Positions 12,101 through 21,290 of a stretch of DNA of 64,000 nucleotides are shown here, piece by piece (position 1 is the stretch's first letter; every line of letters starts with the position of its first letter). The notes beneath the pieces are model-generated. The model was not told the DNA's origin and did not search any database. It was given only the letters and a program-made list of their open reading frames with translations. The stretch is taken from the NCBI GenBank assembly GCA_027627225.1, contig CM051024.1:39157225-39221224 (forward strand), written 5' to 3'. The DNA is from Congeria kusceri. Taxonomy: Eukaryota; Mollusca; Bivalvia; Myida; Dreissenidae. Made by a program: the position numbers and the translations under genes.

Positions 12101-14924
12101 GACCCCAAGGGGCATAATTTGAACAATCTTTGTAGAGGACATACAAAATATGAAACCTCTGGGCCGTGCGGTTTCAGAAGATTTTTTAAGTTTACACTTT
12201 TTTAAATATATTTTTAGCTCTGGTGACTTACATATGCAGCGGACCACAACAATTTGAACAACTTTGAAAGAGGGTCACCCAATGATCATTCCTGTGAAGT
12301 TTGGTGAATATCTACCAAGTGGTTTAGGAGATGTTGTTTAAATGAAAAGTTGATGATGGACGGACGGACGCACAGACCACCGGCGATCACAAAAGCTCAC
12401 CATGAGCACTTTGTGCTCAGGTGAGCTAATAAAAGGCTGGAAGCAAGTAAAACATCTTTGCTCATAAATTAAGCAAACACACCCAGACTGATAATATTCT
12501 TTAACTAACTTGCCTTACAAACTTATTAAAATCGAAAGTATATAGTAATAGGTAATTTATAGGTTTTTTTTGAATATGGTTTAAGCAAAGCAGGGCTTCT
12601 TTTGGCCAATTTTATAGCTGTTATTGGGTCATATTCCCAATGGCAAAAATTCTCTTTTCCCAAATCCAGTCCCAAAATTCCCAATCCATGGTTTTACTTT
12701 CAGATGTTTGGAAATAAGAGGTGTTCACTGTAGAAATAAAGACTATTGCAGTTGTAATAACTGTTTTACTGATTTTTTTTTTTTTTTTTTTCAGAACATA
12801 CTAATTTATGTAGCTTATCTATTTTATTATTTAAATTTTATTAATCAATCTGTTAATACTTTTTCCCAGTTTTAGGTCAATTGACGCTTAAATTCCCAAT
12901 TTCATGGGTACAGGTCATATTGCCAAACTGGTAAAAAAAGCCCTGCAATGAAACATTTTCTAAATTCATTATATTTAAGATTGTAGCCACTGTTCAGTTC
13001 ACTCAGAAAATGACAGGGTCAGCATGATCAATACACCAATTATTTCAAATACTGACAAACAAGCAATAATTAAACGATTCGATGTTGTACAACTTGCCTC
13101 TGACAGACTTGTAGAAGATACGGCTGGGGGCTCTGAAGTGGAAAGGTCCCCGGCTAGGATTGGTATTGCATCTGTAGTTCAGATACTTCAAAGCCTTCAC
13201 TGAAAGACATAGACCGACATATTTAATAGCACCATCTGTCAGGTAGGAGACTAGAAATTACGTAGTATTTGTTTGTTCATGATAATGCTACCACATGTAC
13301 GGGATTGTGAATATTTGCACTGAAAAGTCTAAGCCCATAAACGCCGAACATTTTCTATTGATGCGCCTGCATTTTCCAATCTCCAACCGGAAAAAATGTT
13401 GTCAGCAACGATTTATTACATCTACAAACAGCGAAAAAAGAAATGTGGCGCGTCGTGAGAAAACCGGTCTTAATGCATGTGCGTAAAGTGTCGTCCCGGA
13501 TTAGCCTGTGCAGTCCGCACAGGCTAATCCAGGACGGCACTTTCCGCTTGTATGGTATTTTCTGTTTCAACGAAGTCTATTCTAAATATAAATCCACTGT
13601 AGGCGCATGCATTAAGTCCGGTTTTCTTACGACGCGGCTCAAATGTACTTACTTTTATTTCTGAAGAAGTTTCCAGAAATGTTGATGCCTTCACATCGCA
13701 CCACTACAACACGCTGACCTGGAAGAAAAACATAAAATCTTAAATGAAAATTACACAAATTTCACATTAAGCATAATAAATTCCACCTTTGATAATAAAC
13801 AGTTTCGGGTTTTGGCATCAGAGACTGCAATTTGCAAATGAAATCGTTTAACATAATTGTAGCACAATGTATCTTGTAGATCACCTTAAGTGACTTGTCT
13901 GAATGAAATACCGATTACCATAAATACAAGTATTTCTGTGTATTCTGTCAAATTTGTGAGCGACACAATCTCATTAAAATCATCTCCAGTCTGACACTAT
14001 TATATAACCTGATGACTGGATCTGATGACTTCGCATTAGGGGTCGCGTTCAGATGATCTCTTCAGAAGCCAATCAAATTGTTACCTTCAAAATGTTGTGG
14101 TATAACTTTATATATAAACCACAAAAACTATGCACGAAATTAACAAGAACTTTGGATGTTTAGTCACCTAAGGTACCACATATCCATTGTCAACCACGTG
14201 AAAATTAACTGTAAATGATTTATCCCAGAGGATCAGCTGGAAATGCATCACTTTTTAAAAACCGTGGCGAAACTTTCTTGTCTAAAAAGCAATTTCATTC
14301 GGCGCAGCATGGCTGATATTTAATTGTTCGGGTAGTCATTTAAACGTGACCTGCTATGCGATGTCTTCAGATCCTAACGTTAGGATTTGATTTTAATGAG
14401 ATTGGTGAGCGACACATACTCAGGGGAAGATCTAGGATCACGAAAGGTACAGGGTGCTGCTAAAAAGTAGCAGGCTGGAAAGTCAGACCAGTCTGGTGAC
14501 ATCTCTAATAATTTGCTCAATCCAGCTCATTTGTTAGTCTAATACTTGTAATTAAGGTTTTTAAGCATAGACTATTCATTTGCAATTGAATATTTGTAAA
14601 AATATAATTTAATATTTAAAGATTTTCATTTTTTGTTGTTGACCAGCCCAGAGGGGCAGAAGGGGGGGGAAGTAAAAAGGAGCAGGGTGCAGCACCCTGC
14701 TATTTTGCTCTAGATTTTTCCCTACATACCAACCACTGTTTACTTATGTCTGTGTGACTTTTTTGAGGAGTTTAAACACGAGGACAAACAATTCCAAGAA
14801 ACTTCTACTGTTAAGAAATTGGGACTACAGAAAAGCCAATCTATAAATTACCTTGCAAAAGGGTTTTCGCAACAACTGCTGCCAGTCTTCCCATCAGATG
14901 CCCACGGGCATCAATGACAATGGG
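3023..14924 (-). CDS. RPL13A: large ribosomal subunit protein uL13 (RPL13A), six of about seven exons
   Basis: Structural protein of the 60S ribosomal subunit. Joining 14924-14852, 13718-13653, 13199-13098, 8876-8731, 8156-8034 and 3106-3023 gives 197 residues in one frame with phases agreeing at every junction. Recognisable uL13 stretches in order are [107 protein letters not shown], and a C-terminus ending YGFR. Human RPL13A is 203 aa, so only about six residues (the ATG exon) are missing; that exon should lie above 14924, but no phase-0 donor with a nearby ATG convinced me. One intron starts with GC (after 13098). The last intron hosts four SNORD33-like snoRNAs, consistent with RPL13A being a snoRNA host gene in vertebrates. 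Confidence 0.95.
3253..3337 (-). ncRNA. SNORD33-like: box C/D snoRNA, SNORD33-like, copy 1
   Basis: Read on the minus strand (sense with RPL13A) the order is terminal stem TTGGTC, box C (ATGATGA), a body with an internal CTGATGA (C'/D'-like), the antisense element ACATGCACTACCAT, box D CTGA, and the closing stem GACCAA. The element before box D matches, as I recall it, the vertebrate SNORD33 guide that directs 2'-O-methylation of 18S rRNA (Um1326, human numbering). The rRNA base paired five nucleotides upstream of box D would be a U, as expected. SNORD33 is hosted by RPL13A in vertebrates, and this copy lies in an RPL13A intron in the same orientation. Boxes and stem are intact; one extra T interrupts the region just upstream of the guide. 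Confidence 0.83.
4004..4085 (-). ncRNA. SNORD33-like: box C/D snoRNA, SNORD33-like, copy 2
   Basis: Same architecture as the copy at 3253-3337, with terminal stem AGGTC/GACCT, box D CTGA and the identical guide ACATGCACTACCAT. Box C reads GACGATGA rather than GATGATGA, so a core base is changed and this copy may be less functional. Confidence 0.68.
4723..4806 (-). ncRNA. SNORD33-like: box C/D snoRNA, SNORD33-like, copy 3
   Basis: The best-formed copy: a 7-bp terminal stem (TTGGTCT/AGACCAA), box C within GTGATGATGA, an internal CTGATGA, guide ACATGCACTACCAT and box D CTGA. It sits in the RPL13A last intron in sense orientation. Confidence 0.84.
5010..5265. repeat. 43-bp tandem repeat, six copies
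   Basis: Units begin GGTGATCTGTAACAGAAATA and continue CTCATTATTATACCAGAGGT; starts fall at 5010, 5053, 5096, 5139, 5182 and 5225. The last unit is shortened. Near-identity suggests recent expansion. It lies between snoRNA copies 3 and 4. Confidence 0.93.
5272..5348 (-). ncRNA. SNORD33-like: SNORD33-like snoRNA, copy 4, probably decaying
   Basis: Guide, box D and ATGATGA box C are present, but the terminal stem is reduced to about 3 bp and the middle differs from the other copies. Likely a degenerating paralogue. Confidence 0.5.
5431..5466 (+). repeat. truncated AAGAGGGCC-type repeat end
   Basis: The sequence ACAAGAGGGCCATGATGGCC followed by GCTCACC matches the left end of the larger element at 10907-12432 but stops at once. 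It is a 5' fragment of that family. Confidence 0.6.
5565..6935. other. RPL13A intron sequence, no assigned feature
   Basis: AT-rich intron DNA. A slightly GC-richer stretch around 6230-6330 carries a TGACGT motif, a plus-strand ATG with a short frame and a minus-strand ATG followed by a GT. None forms a gene I would defend. Confidence 0.4.
6940..7730. repeat. degenerate tandem repeat, about 162-bp period
   Basis: The phrase AGGGCAATAACTCTGGTGTT recurs at about 7071, 7232, 7395 and 7556. Between occurrences there is a second shared block (ATGGTCATAGACAAACTGTG, then GATTGGATGAAAAATG). The last unit ends in GACGGCACCTTGACGACGGA, a tail I associate with dispersed bivalve repeats. It lies inside an RPL13A intron. 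Confidence 0.85.
8034..8156 (-). CDS. RPL13A: RPL13A exon 6
   Basis: Acceptor ATGTTCCAG, donor GTAAGC. It encodes [20 protein letters not shown] and then a basic stretch ending YYKTKLAAD, in phase 0 at both ends. Confidence 0.94.
8731..8876 (-). CDS. RPL13A: RPL13A exon 5
   Basis: Acceptor TTGACCAG, donor GTATAT. It encodes [19 protein letters not shown], then [20 protein letters not shown] and VLRLKQNRR, and ends in phase 0. Confidence 0.94.
9060..10430. repeat. satellite-like tandem repeat, about 140-bp period, roughly ten copies
   Basis: Each unit holds GGTGACCTTGACC, CACCCACCCCATATGCAATC, CCAAGCGAGGTCTCGATATA, AGGTATCTATGTATGAAGTT and ends near AGTTATTGAGCGGAAACCG. The copies are diverged. 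The array finishes in GACGCCTCCGACCCGCCGCA, a CpG-rich tail of the kind seen at the ends of dispersed molluscan repeats. Several open frames across it are repeat artefacts. Confidence 0.93.
10461..10906. other. intron sequence, no assigned feature
   Basis: Sequence between two repeat elements in RPL13A intron 4. A GC-richer patch near 10555-10610 is open for 85 codons but shows no domain or splice logic. Confidence 0.35.
10907..12432. mobile_element. AAGAGGGCC/GCTCACCTGAG element with internal 165-175-bp repeats
   Basis: The left end reads ACAAGAGGGCCCTGAGGGCC, then TAGTACGCTCACCTGAGC. The right end reads GCTCACCATGAGCAC, TTT, GTGCTCAGGTGAGC, a near-perfect hairpin, so the termini are inverted copies of GCTCACCTGAG. 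The interior is about eight diverged units containing GACCCCAGGGGCATAATTTG, AACAATCTTTGTAGAGGACC and CCTCTGGGCCTTGCGGTTTC. There is no coding capacity. It looks like a non-autonomous element whose body expanded as a satellite. Confidence 0.85.
12591..12945. mobile_element. hAT-like MITE (CAGGGCTT ends)
   Basis: The element starts CAGGGCTTCTTTTGGCCA and ends with the reverse complement of CAGGGCTTTTTTTACCAGTT. Both subterminal regions carry TTCCCAAT motifs in opposite orientation. CAGGG termini are typical of hAT elements, but the flanking 8 bp do not match well, so the target-site duplication is eroded or my ends are a few bases off. Confidence 0.65.
13098..13199 (-). CDS. RPL13A: RPL13A exon 4, with GC donor
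   Basis: Acceptor TCTTTCAG. It encodes [18 protein letters not shown], then [16 protein letters not shown]. The frame is kept only if the donor is AGAG|GCAAGT, a GC-AG intron; the following exon supplies GT to complete the conserved Gly. Confidence 0.93.
13446..13640. mobile_element. foldback MITE, GCGTCGTGAGAAAACCGG family, copy A
   Basis: The ends are inverted copies of about 35 bp (CGTCGTGAGAAAACCGGTCT, then TAATGCATG). The interior has a second palindrome, GATTAGCCTGTGCAGTCC/GCACAGGCTAATC. AAATG flanks both sides (13441-13445, 13641-13645) and may be a target duplication or part of the terminus. It lies in the RPL13A intron upstream of exon 4, 8 bp from the exon 3 donor. Confidence 0.85.
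13653..13718 (-). CDS. RPL13A: RPL13A exon 3
   Basis: Acceptor TTCTTCCAG and donor GTAAGT. It encodes [20 protein letters not shown], the conserved uL13 core, and leaves one base of the next Met codon. Confidence 0.94.
13966..14404. mobile_element. MITE with perfect 17-bp TIRs and 10-bp target-site duplication
   Basis: The termini are CAATCTCATTAAAATCA and its exact reverse complement. The flanks are GTGAGCGACA at 13956-13965 and again at 14405-14414. A subterminal palindrome ATCCTAACGTTAGGAT lies near the right end. A 10-bp duplication with short TIRs points to a Mutator-like source (inference). It sits in an RPL13A intron. Confidence 0.85.
14421..14730. mobile_element. foldback element, AGGGGAAGATCTAG ends
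   Basis: The left end AGGGGAAGATCTAGGATC pairs with a right end whose reverse complement is AGGGAAAAATCTAGAGC. Internal CAGGGTGCTGC/GCAGCACCCTG arms extend the fold. ACATAC occurs on both flanks (hAT-like TSD remnant). It was inserted within 10 bp of the neighbouring MITE at 13966-14404. Confidence 0.6.
14852..14924 (-). CDS. RPL13A: RPL13A exon 2 (first exon found)
   Basis: Acceptor CCTTTTCAG, then codons for [13 protein letters not shown] and [10 protein letters not shown]. It ends one base into a Gly codon at donor GTAATT. It begins in phase 0. Confidence 0.93.
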
Positions 14925-15313
14925 CTGAAAAGGAAACCAGAAATTATCGATACCCAGTTATGAGCATACTCATCACATGCCACTGCAATGTGATGGTTTG
15001 TGAAGCTTTTTTTTTATTATCCTGCTTCTCTGAATGGTTATGCTTATTTAGTTCTATTATGTGGAGGTTTGAAAAATCATTAATGCAATGCTTTTCCTGA
15101 AAAAGAGTAACTTACTGCTTTGTGGAACAGAGTTGAAGAAATTCTATGGAAAACTTAAAATGGCATACTTGTCATCTATTAATATTATTCAGAGTTTGTA
15201 AAATGCTAAAATTGATGCCTGCCATTGAAATGGACCGATTTAGGAGAAAATCTTGCAGCAAACTGTTAACAGCCAGAAAAACGAAATGATGAGTCAAGTA
15301 GAAATGTAATATC

Positions 15314-15617
15314 TTTTTTTTTTTTTTGGATTTTTCGCCATTTCAACAGTATTTCAGTCATATCAGGGCGGTCAGTTAACCTACTCACAGTTTTCCTGGG
15401 CAAGCTTAGCCCACCTAAGGGGTTAACTAGTACTAAGTGCACATTCCTATGCCAGTAACTGACAACTGCCCTACTTCAATCAGAGGTAGGGGGACAATGG
15501 CCGTAGAAATTATTTCATGACCAATACACACACAAGTTATGTAGCCGGGCTGGGGTTCGAACTCACGATCCCCGGATTGACAGTCCAGTGCTCTACCAAC
15601 TGAGCTAGCATCCATCA
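15314..15617 (-). mobile_element. tRNA-derived SINE with poly(A) tail
   Basis: On the minus strand the head reads as a tRNA: A box TAGCTCAGTTGGTAGAGC, anticodon-like arm CTGGACTGTCAATCCGG, B box GAGTTCGAACCCC. Its acceptor and T stems no longer pair, so it is not a working tRNA. A body with CAGAGGTAGGGGGACAATGG (plus-strand sense) follows, then a tail GATATGACTGAAATACTGTT and a run of 14 A at 15327-15314. This order (tRNA head, body, LINE-like tail, poly-A) defines a SINE. It resembles a widespread molluscan SINE family, but I cannot confirm the family name. Confidence 0.85.
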
Positions 15618-15619
15618 TA

Positions 15620-18600
15620 CATATGAAGGTTGGAAAATTATGCGGGATACAAAATACACTCGCCCAGACGACGATGGCGAGTTGTTTTGCAGCTGGGCGA
15701 CTAGGTAAAACCAGTAATGAGCCCAGTTGCACAATGCATGTATGGAGAATGTTCTCACATTGCACAAAGTCACTTATAAACTATATAGTTCATATAAAAC
15801 AATAATATCCAAGGTAATTTCCTGGAGCAGATGAAGCTGTTCTGCTTAAACAGTATCCTTCTTTCTTATCTATTCAGCCACCCGTCTATTCGGCCACCCC
15901 CTGAATAATGGAGATGGTTATTTCTTATTAAACTTGTGTCAGTTATTTGTATTGTAACAATTCTACCTCATAAATAGTTGGGTTTTTTTTAGTGCGAATC
16001 TTAGATTTCGTCTTATAAAATAAAGACATAATTATGATGAAATCGTTTGAAAATCGCTACACACCATGTGCATAACCCCGGATTTTTGTTGAAATTCATT
16101 TTGAAACAGTTAATTTGGTGTTAGTTAATCTAATTCAGGATGCTTTTAATGTATTGGATAAAAATTATTACAAAATTTAAATGCTTTCCTATTAATATAA
16201 GCCTGAACCAAATGATCGGAAAAACAGAAAAATTCATTGTTGCTAGGGTGCCATCATAGAATCTCGTCAGTAACTAAGGCCATACCAATATATTTGACTC
16301 AGAAGGTTTTTGGATGCCTGAACGAAAACAACAACAATTTTGACAATGTGAAAAATCGTGTTGGAAAACATAAAAGTTTGAAAAAAATGACTCTGGTGTT
16401 TTTACCAATATTTGTAAAAACAGTGGGCAACTAGTCAATATACACAGTTAAAATACTGTGTTAACTTATAGCAGGTTCCCAACATAATTGATATATAAAA
16501 GTTTTGCAGGTAAACATTTGCTTTAGCTTGTCCCGCTGCCATTAATAAGTTATGAAAGAAAAATGTTTGTTCTTTTTACTCATTGTTTTTTCCTGCCTGG
16601 TTAGTAGGTTTCGAAAAATCATGGGGACGCTAAACATCGAATCAAATTTTTATGGCCTAAGTGAATGGCTGATATCTAAATTATCTGGCCTTTATTTTGT
16701 AGGAGCATACATGCCATACGTCCCGCTTTCGTGAGGTTTGTCCCCGCGTCCCGATCAGATGCTTTTTGTCCCCGTCAATCACAAAAGTGATGCTAGTGTT
16801 AGTGTGCAATAAAAGTAACATTGGGCCAACAATTTACTTCTTATCGTTAAATTCCAATTGGTCCCTATGACAACAATGCCGACGAGGAGCAGTTATGATA
16901 ACCCAAACAGTGGTTTATATATCCTTTGCCACGCTTTCGCGGGATGGTGATCATATAATCCGCGGTCGTTAAGTGCTGTTAGTCATCACATGGAGGGTGT
17001 ATACAGTAACTGTATGTCACATAAATACTGACCTATATGAGCGACAATTACGTTATCAATTCGGCTGTTTCGTTTTTCATTGTTAAAGAGGAAATGTCAA
17101 CTGCACATGTTCGCCATACAGATACCTAATGTTGATGTTATGCGCTACGAAGCTTTTATTCAAAAGTAAAGATCTCACAGTTCTCTGCATTACAAAGTTT
17201 TTATATGGCAATTAATACACCCACGCTTTCCATGTGAATGACGTGTCGTTGAACATGTCAGCATAATTTTTGCGCGCTATTTTTGCAGAACAAAAGATTT
17301 ACACAAAGTGCAAAATGTATATGTACTTTTAAACATTTGAAACAAGTTGGCATGCCGTGCACGAGGAAATTTTCCCACTGTTTTTGCAGGAACAAAGCAT
17401 ATAATATACGTTTATAAATTAATATTTTTGTACTTCCTTAATTATCCAATCAGTATTACGCGTTCAACAGTGGTAACGATGAAAAACAGTTAAAGCACTA
17501 AACAAATGCTTGTAAGAACATTATTTATTGAATAAAAAAGGCCCCGTAACTAGATTGAGTGTAACCTTATGATTCGAGAACACGGAGAAGTGGGTTTGAA
17601 TGTGACGTTTTTGCACGAATTGGATGCACACTGGATATCAACATCCAGAAAGAATTATTACTTTCAGTTTCGCAATGACGACGCTTTTGCTTTTAAAAGG
17701 TTATGGTTACTACCGTATAAACGGTGACGTTTCGTTTATTTTATTGTGTTTAAACGTTTTCAAAAAATGAAAACGTGTTAACCTTAATTAGTGTCTACAT
17801 GTATTATGTACATGAATGATATGACAATTAATACGAATATTGCGATCCATGGACCATGCGACAAATTAACAACACTAAGGTGTCCCGCTGAAATGTCAAA
17901 TGTCCTGCCGATTTTTTGTCAATGTCCCGTTTTGGCCTGAAAAAAAGTATTGCATGTATGTGTAGGAGAGACCTTAAATTCAAAGATAAAAGTCCCAATC
18001 GTGTTGAAATTTTGTTCATTTAGGATATAAACGCAATTTAGCTCTTAAGTTGTAAACCAAGCCAGTTTAAGCATCATATGTTCTGCATTTGTAGGGGTGC
18101 TATGTCCCTGAATATGACAACATTGACAATGCCATTTATGTAAAAAATACAGTCAGTTCATCGTCGCAAATTTAACCAAATTAAGGATCCATGATTTTAA
18201 ATTATCGTTTAAAGCTTTATTTTGATGTTTTACTATCTGAAATTGTGTAATATAGTTATACTAGCTTGCATTTAACAACTATGTTGAACAAACAAGTTTT
18301 TCCAATAGATGTCAGTTAACAAAATATTAACCGTGTAATTTGTAAAAATCACAAACTGTTAACGCTTATGTTGTTGATGTTACGATTAAAATTAAACGAA
18401 TAACACGTCATTATGCGACATTCTTTTTATTTCATTCATTGCTTAGATTGTTAAAGGATAATTTCTATCACCTGATATTTGAATCTATTTGGACAACGAA
18501 TGGAAAATTTAATATTAACGGTGACTATGATTATACCTTGCGATTGAAACCCATGTTGGTAAAAAAAGAGGAAGTGAAATGGGGTTTACACGTGAGCTTT

Positions 18601-19125
18601 CAAAAATCCTTGGGTAGAAACCTTTCCGTATAATACTCCACCGTACTGTTACAGTTTAATGGTTACAAACCACTTTAAACAACGTCTGTAAAGACAATCA
18701 CTTCAGATTATAAGCACAGAACCGCATGCACATGAAAAGAAACTTTGAATAATATTCCATTGTGTAGTACTATATCTGCTGTGATAATAATAGACAAGTC
18801 AAAACGTTCGATAATTGTTTTCGTATGTTTCGCCCCTAGTCGTTTCATTCCCTAGACTGTGCACTGGGCCCTGCTGAGCGTTAATGGATAGTGCTGTCGT
18901 CATGTGAGATTTGTTTTGTTTGTGTGCGCACGTGCGTGTATTTATAGTTCATTTATTTGGCCAAATGTTATGGTTTGTGATACGATCCTAAGCAAAAAAT
19001 AGGCCAAAAATAGTGAAATAAAGCACCAAAACACAGAAACATATAGTGGATATATTAATGCATGACAGCGACGTGCATTACTTTTTTCATAATTTTGCAG
19101 ATTTTCAAGTATAAAATGTAATACC
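15620..19125. other. gene-poor region upstream of RPL13A
   Basis: This interval should contain the RPL13A promoter and first exon, but I could not place them. Phrases such as CGTCCCGCTTTCG (16.73 kb) and GTGTCCCGCTGAAATGTC (17.88 kb) hint at old inverted-repeat material. The frames at 16237-16734 and 18439-18633 show no recognisable domain. Confidence 0.35.
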
Positions 19126-19129
19126 AGAG

Positions 19130-19445
19130 GCGTAACCATAGGCATACTCCTATACGCCAGTGCGTATAAATCGTAACGCTAGCGTGGAAATGGAAAGTTT
19201 ATTAACGTTAAATCCAGAGATCTAAAGGGGTGTATGCATTGTAATTATTATATGCACTTTTCAGATATCTGACTGGTTGCATTGTGTAATTTTATGCAAA
19301 TGCAAGCACTAGTGTTGTAAAAATGACCTTTTGTTAGTAAATAAATGTTCATGAATGACAGAGAAAACTGTTAATTTAACGTCACCTTTTTAATGTGTAC
19401 TTTTTAGTGTTCGTATACTCAGTTTCTGCCTGGGTACGCCCTTGA
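19130..19445. mobile_element. hAT-like MITE (CAGAGGCGTA/TACGCCCTTG ends)
   Basis: The left end CAGAGGCGTAACCATAGGC pairs with a right end whose reverse complement is CAAGGGCGTACCCAGGC. The target duplication is not clear. Confidence 0.5.
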
Positions 19446-19569
19446 TGCTTGTTGCTTCGCTTTTAGCATTGAAGACTTTATTTTGGTCAAAAATTTCAAA
19501 GGTGGTAAGCACTATACCAGATTACCCATCAGAAGGCATGTCGATCATTATAATAATCACCCAAGCTTT

Positions 19570-20440
19570 CGATACGACAAACCAGAACGGGGTACCAGAA
19601 AACCAGGCGGAGGGCACGATATGACCAACAGGAGGGTACGACATGACCGAACCGAAAGATAGGACATTTAAAAAGTAAGGTTACGACATGACCAAACAGA
19701 GAGTTGGAGATAAACATCTTTGAGGTATGACACGCCCATCCGGACGATACGACATACCGTATTTGATTTATGTTTTCGGACGCTCAGTGTGTTCGAACAC
19801 CCTCAAAATCGGCAAAAATAATTAGTTTGTCACTATGTTTTCCGACACTTTCAAAAAAGGAAGGTAACCAGTCAGTGTGTATAATATTATCCACGAGTTA
19901 TCGAAATTATGACATAAAAGGCCACAATTGACGGCTCTATATATAACCAACTGAGCCATTTTGGTGTCAAAATACGAGAGGAGCTTATTGCTAATCAAGA
20001 TACACACAATTCTGACATCAAAATGTATACAAGAACAAACAAGAACGAGCTTTGTTTAATATTACCACGTACTCTGAGAGCGCTGACGCCGCCAAGGCAG
20101 CGATTATCCACTAGAGGATACGAATTAAGTGACCAACTATAGGGTAGACGCTACAATATATCATACCAGATGTACCAATCCATCTTTGGTGTGACACACC
20201 CACTCGGGCAGAGTCAATTATGTGATAATCCCTAATTTTTATTACAACTACCTACACACTGCTCCGTATGATTGTGTCCTATACGACAGAGGTTTACTCG
20301 CGTACAACAAACCAGAGGGTACAACGTACGTTACCGACCTGGGTTTCGAAATATCCATGATATAGAAATTTACCAGGTAGCAAACGTACTACGTGACCGC
20401 AAGGTGAACAAGGGAAAGCACTACGTACAGGGGAGTCTGG
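19570..20440. repeat. degenerate repeat rich in GGGTACGACATGACC
   Basis: The motif (A/G)GGGTACGACATGACC recurs in variants around 19610, 19635, 19680, 19710, 19745 and 20310, with irregular spacing. It looks like an old short-period tandem array interrupted by unrelated DNA. Confidence 0.5.
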
Positions 20441-20924
20441 ATTGGCCAGTAATGACAGTTATTTCCCCTTAACGTTTTTCTATTTTCTTCTGCACTATGT
20501 TATTGATGATAATTAAATCCTTTAATATATGTACATATGTACTAAATGCAAACGGACGACTATTAGCATTGTGTTTGAATGTTTTAGTTATGTTTTATTA
20601 TTTTGTTGGCATACACCAATACTACGTGTTTAATATCGGTATAAACATAAAACGGCGTTATTTGTAAAGAAAAAAACCAATATAAGCCAATTAGAATCTA
20701 TTGCCGATGCTGATTTACCGGATATATGTATTTAGTATAACATATTTACATTACAAACAAATATACTTTCATTTTCTGTACGAGAAGGCTACATACAGTT
20801 GAAAATGGTAATAGCGTGAATTATTTGACTGTTTTAATTATGCGTTATTGTATATAATCATTATATGCATAATTTATAATAAAGCTTAATATGATACTGA
20901 AATGAACATCGTATTATGGTTCTG

Positions 20925-21175
20925 TTAGACAGCTACAGTTTACTTCCGGCGAGAACAAAATTAACATCGCGCAAACGCTGGTTACAAACGCTGATACATC
21001 ACGTGCGTTCCAATACAAGCGTACAAGATGAATTGGACAATTAAACAAGCCACCGCTAATAGTTCGTCCGCCCCGCGCCGTTGAAACATTGCGCGAAATG
21101 GGAGCAAACGGTTTACATCTCAATTAAATATTTAGTTTTTAATTGTAATTGATAAAATTACATTTTTAATAAATT
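20925..21175 (+). promoter_or_regulatory. putative SOD promoter / 5' region
   Basis: A GC-richer island immediately upstream of the superoxide dismutase ATG in otherwise AT-rich DNA. It contains ACTTCCGGCG (ETS-type core GGAA on the minus strand), CACGTG at about 21000 and CGCCCCGCGCC. Location and composition suggest a promoter; there is no direct evidence of the start site. Confidence 0.4.
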
Positions 21176-21290
21176 ATGGAGTCGGTGTGGACTTGTATAT
21201 TCGTGGGTGTTTTTGTTTTGGTGTGCCCGACGGTAGTATGTCAGTGGGGTTGGACGTTACCGCCCGGGTATGCGTGCATTGAAAGACCAG
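21176..21290 (+). CDS. SOD exon 1: start codon and signal peptide
   Basis: ATG after ATAAATT, a hydrophobic signal core, then [16 protein letters not shown]. Donor CCAG|GTAGGT in phase 1, matching exon 2. Confidence 0.82.

Noticed and set aside
15540..15610. Working tRNA-Asp gene on the minus strand (anticodon-like GTC)
   Set aside because: Acceptor and T stems do not pair and the sequence continues into a SINE body and poly-A tail, so it is a SINE head.
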